Shown: positions 51,630-61,229, numbered from the stretch's first letter. The stretch: DNA of 63,391 nt from Akkermansiaceae bacterium (GCA_903827375.1 CAIKHZ010000252.1:1-63391), one strand, 5' to 3'. The notes: generated by a model from the letters alone, not told the origin. A program made the numbers and translations.

Positions 51630-54600
51630 ATGCAAACCGAAATCGCCATAAGAACCATGCATACCGCTCGAATCTGCAACCCCCTGCGAGTTGCCCTCAA
51701 ACACTCCGCGCTCGCTGTCGCTGTCGCGGTGGGACTTGCCGTCGGCAGCGTGCATGCGGCCGCACTCACCTGGGCCGTGGCAGGCGGTGGTGCATGGGAT
51801 GACACGACGGCAAACTGGACCGGAGGAGCAACGATCTTTGCCGGGGGCGACGAAGTGACCTTCAACAATGCTGTCGGCGGCACGATCACCATCGCGTCCG
51901 CCATATCGCCGGCATCCACCACCGTCAGCGCCACAGGCGGCACCTATGCCTTCAGCGGAAGCCCAGTTGCTTCTGGCTCGCTCACCAAGAGCGGCGGAGG
52001 CACGCTGCAACTCAACGTCACGCCGGCCAACTTCAGCAGCATCGCAGTCAATGGCGGCACGCTGTATTTGTATGCAGCGGAAACCGGGTTCGCACCGAAC
52101 GCGGCACCTTTCACCATCCCCAATGTGACGGTGGAAAGCGGTGCCACGCTTGAGGCGTTTAGGGCGCATGCCACAGGCGGCACCCTCACTCTTAACGGCG
52201 GGAGGTATTGGGAATGGAATGGTTGGAATGATGGCGGTTGGTGGGGACCCATTTACCTGGCCGCCAACTCCTACTTTGGGAGAACCGATTTTTACTGCTA
52301 CGCTCAAACGCTCGGTGGCGAAATCAGCGGCCCGGGGGGATTCACCTACGACAGTTATAACAACCAACAGGGGTCCCCTTTGACTCTCTCCGTCGCCAAC
52401 AGTTACTCAGGCCCCACGATTGTCAACAGCGGCAAGGTGGTCTGCAAAGATCCTTCCTCCCTCGGCAGCGGTGGTGCCCTGAGCATCGGCACCAGTGGCA
52501 AGGTCGCATTGAATTATACCGGTAACCACGCCGTCGCCTCGTTGACCCTCGGCGGAGTAACGATGACCAACCCTGGCACTTACGGCTCCCTCGCATCCGC
52601 AGCCACCTTCAAAAGTGCCTACTTTGACGGTACCGGAACGGTGTCGTATGGAGCCCCGGAGTCGGCAGCGTATATAACCTCCTTCGGGACCAACGTCACC
52701 GGGAGTGGCACCACCATTGGCACGGTTGCATCCAATGCGGCAACCATCACTTGGCTTGTGCCCGGTGGAACGGATTTGGCATCCCTCGCGCCTGACTTCG
52801 TATTGTCCTCCGGGGCGACGTGCAGCCAACGAAACACCGGTGACCTACCCGTCCCGGGTTTCGGCGCCGGCCCGGTGGTTTACACCATCCGCTCGCAGGA
52901 TCTATCGATCACCAATATCTATACCGTGACGGCCGAGTATTTGCCGGCTGAGTCCACTGTGTTATGGAACGTCGCCGGCGGTGGAATCTGGAACCTCTCC
53001 ACCTTCAATTGGCTCGGGCAGACGTCCGGTTTGCCCACGACATTCGTCACTGGCATCAATGCGATTTTTAACAAGACTGTCGGCGGCACGATCGTCATCG
53101 ATCCAGGCATGGAACCGCTATCCACCACCGTCAGCGCTGCATCCGGTAACTATACCTTCAGTGGCGGCCCCATTGCCGGCACAGGCTCGCTCACCAAGTC
53201 CGGTGCCGGAACACTGAAAATCGATGATTTAGTCAGCGGCACTGGCACTGTGGTTAGCAACACCTACACCGGCGGAACCATCATGAACAGCGGCACACTT
53301 CATTTGGGCGGCATGTTCTCTGGGATCAGTCCAGACTGTCGGGGGGCTCTGGGGACGGGAACGGTAACGCTCAACGGTGGCATGATCGAGTTTGACAGAT
53401 ACACCGATTCGAACGCACTGATTGTCAACGGTGGCACGCTCTACAGTCAAAACGGCTGGGGTGCCACGTGGAGCGGCCCCATCACCTTGAACGCCACCCT
53501 CACCTGCAATACCGGTTATGGCCTGACTTGCAGCGGTGCCATCAGTGGAGCCGGTGGCTTGAACAAGGTGGGTGGGGACACGTTGATGCTTTCCGGCACC
53601 AACACCTATACCGGCCCCACGACGATCAACGCCGGCACAGTGGCCTATAACAGCGCAGTGGACCAAACGCTAACAGGCGATATTTCCGGCCCCGGGAAGC
53701 TGACTAAAGGCGGGTCTGGCTCATTGACGCTCACCGGCGTGGTTTCCTACACCGGCGCGACGACGCTCACCGCCGGTACCTTGGTCTTGAGCAACGCGCT
53801 GGACCAAACCTTGCCAGGAGTCATTTCCGGTGCGGGCAACTTGACCCAGGCCGGCCCCGGCAGGCTGACCCTCACCGGCCTCAACACCTACACCGGCTCG
53901 ACTACCGTTAGCGGCGGCATCCTCGCCGTCAACGGCACCTCGCTCAGCGACACCGGCAAATTGGTCATCGATACCGGAGGCAAGGTGGAAGCTACCGGTA
54001 CCGAGATTGTGGACATCATGTTCTTCGGCACAACACCACAAGCCGCCGGAACCTGGGGCGCCTCTGGCTCGGGTGCAGACCACATTGACGACGACCGCTT
54101 CATCGGCACCGCCGGCGTGGTGAGCGTCACCAACATGGCAATCACGGGTAAAGTCACCCTTGAAGACGGCACCACTCCGATTGAGGGTGTCATGATCAGT
54201 GCCGTGGGTGGTCTATTGACAAGTAGTACGCACACACTTGCGGACGGCACTTACTCTGTCCCCGCCAAGGGTGGCGACACCGTGGATGTCACTGCCACCA
54301 AGGCCAAATATGTCGTGACCCATCCGGTGACCAACCTCTTTACAATCCATACGGCTACAGATCCAGCAACCGACATCAACTTCAAGATGATGCCGTTGCC
54401 CATCAGCAAGCTCGTGGATCTCAAAGCCAAGGATTTGACTGCTGGGCCTATCACTGACTGGACCAATGCCGGCACTGCCGGAGGTGTGTTCACTACGATC
54501 GCTGGAACAGGAACAGCTCCCGAAGTCAAGGATGTTGGTGGCACCAAGGCGGTTGCCATTACCGCCGGCTACGGCCTTGCATCCAGCTTCAACACTCCGG

Positions 54601-55391
54601 CTGCTATCACCGGTGCCAATCCGTGGACCATGGCTGCATGGGTTTACCGATCTGCCGATCTTCCCTGGCAGGGTTCAGAAGAATGCGTCATCGGTTTGGG
54701 TAATGCCAGTCCTAATTATGATTTGGTCATCCTGAACTACTCCAATGATCCCGATTGGGGCTATATCGACAGCGGGGTAATGAACTTCGGAAATGCCAAT
54801 CCTCCGGCCAGGGGTGTCTGGCATAGCATCGTGGCAACCTACGATGGCGTTACCCTCAACTACTACGCAGATAAGGTTCTGCTGAAGAGCGGCAGCGGTT
54901 CCCTTAGAACCCCCGGGGAACCGATGACCATCGGATTCATCTATGATGGCACCGGCATTCCGGGCTGGTCGGTTAGTTGGGCCAGCATCGCTTCAATCGA
55001 AGTCTATGACGGTGCCTTGAGCAAAACCTCAATAGATGCAATTTACGATGCCGGCCTTGCCTCACCCTCCTATTCCACCTGGGCCAGCACCAACGCCCCC
55101 GGCCAAACGCCGGATCAGGATTACGACCATGACGGCGTGCAAAATGGCATCGAATACTTCATGGGCAAGACGGGTTCGTCCTTCACAGCCATGCCCGGCC
55201 TGGACAGGACCAACACGGTCACCTGGCCGAAGTCTCCGGCCTACAACGGCACTTGGCAGATCCAAACCTCGCCTGATCTCGTCCATTGGACGGATGTGGC
55301 CGGCACTGACAACACCACCTCGGTTTCCTACACTCTGCCAACTGGCCGGGGCAAGTGGTTCCTCCGCCTGCTAGTGACGCCGGCGCAATGA
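51630..55391 (+). CDS. giant secreted autotransporter-repeat (PATR) and LamG-domain protein
   Basis: A 1253-residue exported protein (start 51630; 51657 also possible; signal peptide SALAVAVAVGLAVGSVHA). Most of it is autotransporter-associated beta-strand repeats: WxxxGGGxWDxxTxNW-type openings near 45 and 450, and SGTNTYTGPTTINAGT/VSYTGATTLTAGTLVLSN repeats at 680-770. A carboxypeptidase-regulatory-like region (IEGVMISAVGG) and a LamG domain (about 990-1140, NPWTMAAWVYRSADL) follow, then a short YFMGKTG/WQIQTSPDLVHW tail common in Verrucomicrobiota surface proteins. There is no C-terminal beta-barrel and no PEP-CTERM motif, so it is not a classical autotransporter. Function likely surface adhesion or polysaccharide binding. 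51418-51629 holds no other feature. Confidence 0.88.
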   Translation: MQTEIAIRTMHTARICNPLRVALKHSALAVAVAVGLAVGSVHAAALTWAVAGGGAWDDTTANWTGGATIFAGGDEVTFNNAVGGTITIASAISPASTTVSATGGTYAFSGSPVASGSLTKSGGGTLQLNVTPANFSSIAVNGGTLYLYAAETGFAPNAAPFTIPNVTVESGATLEAFRAHATGGTLTLNGGRYWEWNGWNDGGWWGPIYLAANSYFGRTDFYCYAQTLGGEISGPGGFTYDSYNNQQGSPLTLSVANSYSGPTIVNSGKVVCKDPSSLGSGGALSIGTSGKVALNYTGNHAVASLTLGGVTMTNPGTYGSLASAATFKSAYFDGTGTVSYGAPESAAYITSFGTNVTGSGTTIGTVASNAATITWLVPGGTDLASLAPDFVLSSGATCSQRNTGDLPVPGFGAGPVVYTIRSQDLSITNIYTVTAEYLPAESTVLWNVAGGGIWNLSTFNWLGQTSGLPTTFVTGINAIFNKTVGGTIVIDPGMEPLSTTVSAASGNYTFSGGPIAGTGSLTKSGAGTLKIDDLVSGTGTVVSNTYTGGTIMNSGTLHLGGMFSGISPDCRGALGTGTVTLNGGMIEFDRYTDSNALIVNGGTLYSQNGWGATWSGPITLNATLTCNTGYGLTCSGAISGAGGLNKVGGDTLMLSGTNTYTGPTTINAGTVAYNSAVDQTLTGDISGPGKLTKGGSGSLTLTGVVSYTGATTLTAGTLVLSNALDQTLPGVISGAGNLTQAGPGRLTLTGLNTYTGSTTVSGGILAVNGTSLSDTGKLVIDTGGKVEATGTEIVDIMFFGTTPQAAGTWGASGSGADHIDDDRFIGTAGVVSVTNMAITGKVTLEDGTTPIEGVMISAVGGLLTSSTHTLADGTYSVPAKGGDTVDVTATKAKYVVTHPVTNLFTIHTATDPATDINFKMMPLPISKLVDLKAKDLTAGPITDWTNAGTAGGVFTTIAGTGTAPEVKDVGGTKAVAITAGYGLASSFNTPAAITGANPWTMAAWVYRSADLPWQGSEECVIGLGNASPNYDLVILNYSNDPDWGYIDSGVMNFGNANPPARGVWHSIVATYDGVTLNYYADKVLLKSGSGSLRTPGEPMTIGFIYDGTGIPGWSVSWASIASIEVYDGALSKTSIDAIYDAGLASPSYSTWASTNAPGQTPDQDYDHDGVQNGIEYFMGKTGSSFTAMPGLDRTNTVTWPKSPAYNGTWQIQTSPDLVHWTDVAGTDNTTSVSYTLPTGRGKWFLRLLVTPAQ

Positions 55392-55521
55392 GGTGCCCGA
55401 AGATTGTGGATGGAAGATTGTGGATGGAAGATAGAAGAAGCGTCGGCGACTCTTCGATCCGCAATCCACAATCGCTCCGTACACATACTGGGGAGTCCTT
55501 GGTTTGGAATACAGATGATTT

Positions 55522-55587
55522 AACCACAGAGAACGCAAAGATCACAAAAAGCGCCAATTTCTTTGGGTTCTCTGGGTTCCTTGTCGA
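55522..55587. repeat. hairpin repeat, copy B
   Basis: aaccacagagaacgcaaag and the following 11 bp are identical to the inverted right arm at 24039-24068; the left arm (to 55587) matches more loosely. Lies in the non-coding interval 55392-55855. Confidence 0.75.
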
Positions 55588-55715
55588 TGGGGTCAGTCCT
55601 CGCATGGTAACATTTGTCAGATGCGTTACTCGTCCTCACGCAGCCGACAGTTAGGGAATCTGACTTGTTGGCACGGTTATCGAAAGTGAGGTCGAGCGCT
55701 GAGTTTTGGGGTTGC
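55586..55715. repeat. partial second copy of the MITE-like element
   Basis: Shares gtcagtcctcgcat, aacatttgt, ttag.gaatctgacttgtt and gaggtcgagc.(c)tgagttt with the right half of 23695-23902, with several changes. The left half is missing. The rest of 55392-55855 shows no coding signal. Confidence 0.65.
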
Positions 55716-55855
55716 TGGTACACGCTATCCGAGGTGAATTTGTCGGCTTTATTGGATGAACTGCGGTTTGCCAATAGCTTCCGTTTGGGATATATCCTCT
55801 CCCCGGCAACCCAAACAAACCAAGCGGGACGAACGCCAACAACCACCGCAGGACC

Positions 55856-56833
55856 ATGAGAAAAGCAGAAACATTCAGCCGGGAGCCGCAAGGGCAGAAC
55901 GTCGCCCACGACACCACTATCCACCAAAAATCCGAACAGGACCGAAAAGCCCTGCTGTTCGCCATGAATCTGTCACTTGCGATCGGCATTTTTATGGTCC
56001 TGCTCAAAGGCGGTGCCTACCTGCTGACGGGTTCGTCCGCCATCTTGAGCGATGCGGCCGAGTCCATCGTTCATGTGGCCGCCGTCGTCTTCGCCTCCTA
56101 CAGCCTGAGGCTCTCATTTCAACCCGCTGATGAGACTCATCATTACGGGCACTCGAAAATCTCGTTTTTCTCTGTTGGATTCGAAGGGGGCATGATCACC
56201 ATCGCCGCCCTCTATATTCTGGAAGCATCCATCCAAAACTGGATGGCCGGAATCCAAATCGAACACCTCGGGATCGGGACGATTCTCACTTTGCTGGCAA
56301 TACTAATCAACGGAGCGCTCGGGACCTACCTCATTAAACTCGGCACCAAACAAGACTCAAACATTTTGGTGGCGAACGGCCACCACACCTTCACTGATTG
56401 CTGGACCGGGATTGCTGTTCTAACAGGGCTTGGGCTCGTGCTTGCCAGCAAATGGCTGCCGTTCGACCCCATCTGCGGTATCCTCATGGCGTTCAACATC
56501 CTGAGGACTGGAGTGAGTTTGATGCGCTCGGCCTTCTCCGGCCTCATGGACAAAGCCGATCCCGAAGTCTATCTGGCGCTAACCACTCTGCTGGATTCCG
56601 AAACGAAAACCCGGGGCATGACCCACCACCAACTGCGCCTCCGCCACCTCGGTGACGCCCACGAAGTAGCCGTTCACCTCGTGTTTCCCCAAGGCGAATC
56701 CTTGCAGGCTGCCCACGCCACAGCCACCGAGATCGAGACGGCCATCCAAAACACCCTCACACCGGCCTACGTGACCACTCACCTCGAATGTGCCGGGAAC
56801 CATGACACAATCCACCCCGGTCGGCAAATCTGA
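55856..56833 (+). CDS. cation diffusion facilitator (CDF) family transporter
   Basis: A 325-residue inner-membrane H+/divalent-metal antiporter (Zn2+, Co2+, Fe2+ or Mn2+). Six helices; helix 2 carries SDAAESIVH (D/E metal site) and helix 5 HHTFTDCWTG with His and Asp, the paired tetrahedral site; HHYGHSKISFFSVG is the family signature. The cytosolic C-terminal domain (about 230-315) is present. No dyad motif upstream; it follows a repeat-filled interval. Confidence 0.92.
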   Translation: MRKAETFSREPQGQNVAHDTTIHQKSEQDRKALLFAMNLSLAIGIFMVLLKGGAYLLTGSSAILSDAAESIVHVAAVVFASYSLRLSFQPADETHHYGHSKISFFSVGFEGGMITIAALYILEASIQNWMAGIQIEHLGIGTILTLLAILINGALGTYLIKLGTKQDSNILVANGHHTFTDCWTGIAVLTGLGLVLASKWLPFDPICGILMAFNILRTGVSLMRSAFSGLMDKADPEVYLALTTLLDSETKTRGMTHHQLRLRHLGDAHEVAVHLVFPQGESLQAAHATATEIETAIQNTLTPAYVTTHLECAGNHDTIHPGRQI

Positions 56834-56885
56834 TTCGAGAGTTTGATTTCCATGCGGACGTTCTTGGGGTGTCAGCGGCTTCTTG

Positions 56886-56916
56886 CCTAGTGAGGCTGCG
56901 CCTCAGACTCAAGACT
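56886..56916. repeat. short repeat with gaggctgcgcctc hairpin, copy B
   Basis: cctagtgaggctgcgcctc then agactcaagact; close match to 17873-17910. It lies 16 bp before dyad motif copy 13. Confidence 0.6.
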
Positions 56917-56931
56917 CTAGGGGCGAGTGAG

Positions 56932-56950
56932 GTAGGGTTTCTCCCTATAG
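56932..56950 (+). promoter_or_regulatory. dyad motif copy 13 (PRC-barrel gene)
   Basis: GTAGGG TTTC TCCCTATAG, a symmetrical TAGGG-N5-CCCTA, with TAAAGT at 56970-56975 as -10. About 43 of 50 bp agree with the promoter of the barrel gene at 15012. Confidence 0.88.
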
Positions 56951-57083
56951 TATATCCTAATCGTTGGCGTAAAGTCGTTTGACTGCCGAAAGTGTGGACA
57001 ATCGCCAAACCTAGGTTCGTCCCATGCTGTCAACCGGACAACGCAGTCAGCCAATTAAAAGCGTTAACAGAAAGAACACGAAT

Positions 57084-57851
57084 ATGTTAAGTAAAGCAAC
57101 AACACTCAAGGGATATCAATTGCGCTGCCTGGACGGGGGGATTGGCAGAGTGGAGGAATTTTACTTCGATGACCAGCACTGGGCCATTCGGTATCTAGTT
57201 GCAAACACGGGCAGCTGGCTCAGGGGCAGGCAGATACTCATTTCTCCGCAAGCCCTGCGTGGCGTGAATGGAGAGGAGCAATCCATTACAATAGATCTAA
57301 CCATGGCTCAGATCGAGGATAGCCCGTCTCTGGAGAGTGATAAGCCTGTCTCGCGCCAATTCGAGGAGGCCTACCACGGGTATTATGGCTGGCCGGTGTA
57401 TTGGAGCGATAGCTATGAGTACGGCACCTATCCATTCATCATGCGCAACCGTCAGCATTTGCAAAGCCCCACCCACGGAGAGAAGGCGTGGGACCCCCAT
57501 CTCCGCAGCACCCGGGACGTGATGGGTCATCACATCCAAGCCAGCGATGGCGAAATTGGCCACGCCGAGGATTTTATCATAGATGACGAGAACTGGGCAA
57601 TTCGTTATCTCATTGTTGACACCCGCAACTGGTGGCCGGGAAAGCGCGTATTGGTTTCTCCGCAATGGATCGAGCGTGTGAGTTGGGAGGCATCCAAAGT
57701 CTTTGTCAATCTTTCCCGTGCGGCGATCCAGGGCTCGCCGGAATACAAGGAGGGCCTGCTAACCCGGGATTATGAGGCCCAACTGCACAGCCACTACCAG
57801 CGCGAGGGATATTGGGTTGATGAACTGGCCGAAATCCACCATTCCAGATGA
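57084..57851 (+). CDS. double PRC-barrel domain protein
   Basis: A 255-residue cytosolic protein with two PRC-barrel domains: residues about 1-90 (GYQLRCLDGGIGRVEEFYFD, then WAIRYLVANTGSWLRGRQIL) and about 145-230 (GHHIQASDGEIGHAEDFIID, then WAIRYLIVDTRNWWPGKRVL). The repeats are clearly homologous. The start at 57084 is chosen because the first barrel begins there; codons from 57024 lack domain character. PRC-barrel proteins of this type are common in stress-induced gene sets, function unknown. Alone behind motif copy 13, upstream of the hybrid kinase. Confidence 0.87.
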   Translation: MLSKATTLKGYQLRCLDGGIGRVEEFYFDDQHWAIRYLVANTGSWLRGRQILISPQALRGVNGEEQSITIDLTMAQIEDSPSLESDKPVSRQFEEAYHGYYGWPVYWSDSYEYGTYPFIMRNRQHLQSPTHGEKAWDPHLRSTRDVMGHHIQASDGEIGHAEDFIIDDENWAIRYLIVDTRNWWPGKRVLVSPQWIERVSWEASKVFVNLSRAAIQGSPEYKEGLLTRDYEAQLHSHYQREGYWVDELAEIHHSR

Positions 57852-57881
57852 CCATTTTCTAATGAGGTCGGCCGGTCTGTC

Positions 57882-57902
57882 TATAGGGTGAACACCCCAT
57901 AG
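57882..57902 (+). promoter_or_regulatory. dyad motif copy 14, 5-bp spacer (hybrid kinase operon)
   Basis: ATAGGG TGAAC ACCCCATAG, one base longer than usual; TAGCGT at 57923-57928 lies correspondingly one base further. It faces the kinase gene, suggesting feedback control. Confidence 0.75.
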
Positions 57903-57985
57903 CTTTCTCATGGAACTATCCGTAGCGTCGAGCTGCGACGCTGGAGAGCCCTCCGGCTGTGACTGCCCCATTTCCTCCTATTCTC

Positions 57986-60900
57986 ATGACCCAACCGCCT
58001 CGAACCCTCCGTAAACTTGTGGCCTCCCTCGTGGGGATTTTCCTGCTAGTCGTGCTGCCTGTGGCTCCATCGTTCTGGGCCTTCCGCCAAACTACGGAAG
58101 CGGTTGAGGCGCGCCAACATGCCTCGAAGGTCATTGATAGTGTAAAAAACTTGATGACTGACGTGATCGACGCCGAGACCGGTCAGCGCGGCTACCTGCT
58201 CACTGGCGAAGAGTCTTTTCTAGAACCATACCTAGCGGTACGGGAAGGCATCCGTGGCCAAGTCCAGCAATTGCGCCAAATCTCCCAGATCAGCGCTGTC
58301 ATCTCTCACCTCGACGCACTGCCGCCGTTGATCGATGCAAAATTGACCAACCTGGCGCAAGATGTCCAGCTGCGCCGCAACAATGATTTGGCTGCCGCCA
58401 CGACAAGTGTGAAAAGCCGTCAGGGCAAGCAATTGATGGATTCGATTCGCGCCGAGGTCGGCAACATCATCAGACTGGAGGAAGAAGCGCTGGCACAGCG
58501 TGAGGCGGTGTTCCAATCCAACATGCACCGTCTGTACTTTGGCATCGTTGGAGCGAGTTTCTTTACGCTGCTGGTCGGGCTTGGCTTCGCCTTTCTATTC
58601 TATCAGAACTCGAGGCGCCGGCTCGAGCGCTTGGTTCATCTCAAGACTCGCGAGTTGCTCGCGGTGCAGGAACTAACCAGTGAACGACTGCAGCAGGCCA
58701 ACCTCACCCTGCAACTCAGCGAAGAGAAGATTGGCGTTACTCTTAACTCAATCGGCGATGCCGTGCTGGCCACCGATGCCTACGCCTGCGTGACGAGCCT
58801 CAATCCGGTGGCCGAACAACTCACCGGCTGGACTCTGGCCCAAGCGTTGGGTCACCCGGTGAGCGAGGTCTTCCACATCATCAACAAGGAAACCCGCCTG
58901 CCCGCCACCATTCCAGTCATGGCTGCGCTGGAACACGGGACGGTCCAAGGTTTGGCCAATCACACCGTCCTCATGACCCGCGATGGCGGCGAAATCGACA
59001 TTGCCGACAGTTGCGCGCCCATCCGCAACCGCGACCTCGAGGTGGTCGGAGCCGTGCTGGTGTTCCGTGACGTCACCGAGGAGTATGCCGTTCAACAGAA
59101 ACTGCGCGACACCTCAGCTCTCGTCCAAACCATCCTCAGCACCGTGGTTGACGGTATCATCACGTTCCACGCCGCCAGTGGCAAAATCGAAACCGTCAAT
59201 CCCGCAGCAGAACGGATGTTCGGGTATCGTGCGGCGGAATTGCGCAACCAACCCGTCAGCCTGCTCATCCCGGAACTGGTGGATGATCAACACTTCGACG
59301 CCCTCAAGCCTCCGGCCGCAGACGCGACCACGCTCGGCAGCGACCTCGGGCGCGAGGCGCTTGGCCAGCGAAAGAATGGCTCTCCATTTCCGTTGGAGAT
59401 CGCCGCGAGTGAGATGTGGCTGCGCGGTCAGCGCTATTTCACCGGTATCTTGCGGGATCTAACATCGCGCAAGCAGATTGATGAGGCGCTGCTCAAGGCC
59501 GGAGCCCTGCAAAATGCTATTTTCAACAGTGCGAATTTCTCCAGCATCGCTACAGACGCCAAGGGGGTCATTCAGATCTTCAATGTAGGTGCCGAGCGGA
59601 TGTTAGGATATGCAGCTGCCGACGTAATGAACCGGATATCCCCGGCAGATATCTCCGATCCTCAGGAACTTATCGCGCGGGCCACTACCCTCAGCGTGGA
59701 ACTCGGCACCCCTATCACGCCGGGCTTCGAGGCTTTGGTGTTTAAGGCCTCGCGCGGCATCGAAGACATTTATGAGTTAACCTATATTCGAAAGGACGGA
59801 AGCCGTTTTCCTGCGGTGGTATCCGTCACGGCATTACGCGACGCGCATGAAGAGATCATCGGTTACTTGCTCATAGGCACTGATAACACCGTACGCAAGC
59901 AGATCGAAGAGGAGCGCAATCGGGTTGACATGGAGTTGCAGGAAAACACCCTCGAGCTTGTGAAAGCCAAGGCGGTTGCGGAAAAAGCCAATCAGGCCAA
60001 GTCGGATTTTCTCTCCAGCATGAGCCATGAGCTGCGCTCACCCCTCAATGCGATACTGGGCTTTGCACAACTGATGGATTCCGACACACCGCCTCCCACC
60101 CCCTCGCAGAAGACCTGCATCAATCAAATCCTCCACGCCGGGTGGTACCTCCTCGAACTGATCAACGAAATTCTCGATTTGGCAGTTGTCGAGTCCGGGC
60201 GCATGTCGCTGTCGCTGGAAGCCGTTTCAGTGCCAGACGTCATGATAGAATGCAAGTCAATGATCGAACCACAGGCCCAGAAACGCGGCATAAGCATGAC
60301 GTTTCCGTCCTTCACCGATCCTTGCTATGTCAGGGCCGACCACACCCGCGTGAAACAGGTGATCATCAATCTGCTTTCTAACGCGATCAAATACAACCAA
60401 GCCGGTGGCTCGGTGAATGTTGATTGCGTGCTGACGGTTCCCGACCGGGTGCGCATCAGCGTCAGGGACACGGGTGCGGGCTTGTCCCCTGAGAATTTGG
60501 CGCAGTTGTTTCAGCCGTTCAATCGCCTTGGCCAGGAGGCCGGTGGGGAGGAAGGCACCGGGATCGGTCTGGTTGTTAGCAAGCGCTTGGTTGAACTCAT
60601 GCGGGGGCAAATCGGTGTGGCCAGCACGGTAGGAACCGGCAGTGTGTTCTGGATTGATCTGTTAGTGGCCACTGATCCTCATGCCGGATACATTGAAGCC
60701 GCATGTGCCGCGATTGCCCCACCAGACCTCCCCGATGGCATCAGATCGCGCCTCCTGCTCTATATTGAAGACAACCCGGCCAACCTCAAACTCATCGAGC
60801 AACTCATCGCCCGCCGCCCGGACATGCGCCTTCTCACCGCGCAAAATGGCAACGATGGCATCAATCTGGCGCGCGTCAGCTTGCCCGACGTTATTCTAAT

Positions 60901-61219
60901 GGATATTAATCTGCCCGGCATCAGCGGGATTGAGGCAATGAATATCCTTCGCGTCGATCCACTCACCTCGCACATTCCAATCGTTGCCCTCAGTGCCAAC
61001 GCCATCCCCCGTGACATCGAGAAAGGCCTTGAAGCTGGCTTTTTCCGCTATCTCACCAAACCCATCAGGGTCAACCATTTCATGGAGACCATGAACGAGG
61101 TGTTTGAGTTCGCGGATAGCGCTCGTGGCGTGATTCGGCAAGAGAATGAGAGTCTCCGAGTCGCCCAGCAATTTCTCATGTTAGTGAGCAATAATGCAGA
61201 AATGAAATCAGACCAGTAG
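57986..61219 (+). CDS. CHASE3-PAS hybrid sensor histidine kinase with receiver
   Basis: A 1077-residue membrane kinase (ATG 57986; a GTG at 57959 is possible). Order: helix 1, periplasmic CHASE3 (about 40-170, DVIDAETGQRGYLLTGEESF), helix 2 (FTLLVGLGFAFLFY), three PAS domains (about 250-370, 385-500, 510-640), HisKA with His in SSMSHELRSPLN (about 680), HATPase with N-box NLLSNAIKYN and G boxes DTGAGLS and GTGIGLVVSKRL, receiver (about 920-1040) with VILMDINLPG and TKPIR. There is no HPt or output domain, so the signal must pass to a separate regulator; the orphan NarL-type protein at 12.3 kb is a candidate. Preceded by motif copy 14. Confidence 0.94.
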   Translation: MTQPPRTLRKLVASLVGIFLLVVLPVAPSFWAFRQTTEAVEARQHASKVIDSVKNLMTDVIDAETGQRGYLLTGEESFLEPYLAVREGIRGQVQQLRQISQISAVISHLDALPPLIDAKLTNLAQDVQLRRNNDLAAATTSVKSRQGKQLMDSIRAEVGNIIRLEEEALAQREAVFQSNMHRLYFGIVGASFFTLLVGLGFAFLFYQNSRRRLERLVHLKTRELLAVQELTSERLQQANLTLQLSEEKIGVTLNSIGDAVLATDAYACVTSLNPVAEQLTGWTLAQALGHPVSEVFHIINKETRLPATIPVMAALEHGTVQGLANHTVLMTRDGGEIDIADSCAPIRNRDLEVVGAVLVFRDVTEEYAVQQKLRDTSALVQTILSTVVDGIITFHAASGKIETVNPAAERMFGYRAAELRNQPVSLLIPELVDDQHFDALKPPAADATTLGSDLGREALGQRKNGSPFPLEIAASEMWLRGQRYFTGILRDLTSRKQIDEALLKAGALQNAIFNSANFSSIATDAKGVIQIFNVGAERMLGYAAADVMNRISPADISDPQELIARATTLSVELGTPITPGFEALVFKASRGIEDIYELTYIRKDGSRFPAVVSVTALRDAHEEIIGYLLIGTDNTVRKQIEEERNRVDMELQENTLELVKAKAVAEKANQAKSDFLSSMSHELRSPLNAILGFAQLMDSDTPPPTPSQKTCINQILHAGWYLLELINEILDLAVVESGRMSLSLEAVSVPDVMIECKSMIEPQAQKRGISMTFPSFTDPCYVRADHTRVKQVIINLLSNAIKYNQAGGSVNVDCVLTVPDRVRISVRDTGAGLSPENLAQLFQPFNRLGQEAGGEEGTGIGLVVSKRLVELMRGQIGVASTVGTGSVFWIDLLVATDPHAGYIEAACAAIAPPDLPDGIRSRLLLYIEDNPANLKLIEQLIARRPDMRLLTAQNGNDGINLARVSLPDVILMDINLPGISGIEAMNILRVDPLTSHIPIVALSANAIPRDIEKGLEAGFFRYLTKPIRVNHFMETMNEVFEFADSARGVIRQENESLRVAQQFLMLVSNNAEMKSDQ

Positions 61220-61229
61220 AAATCAACCT

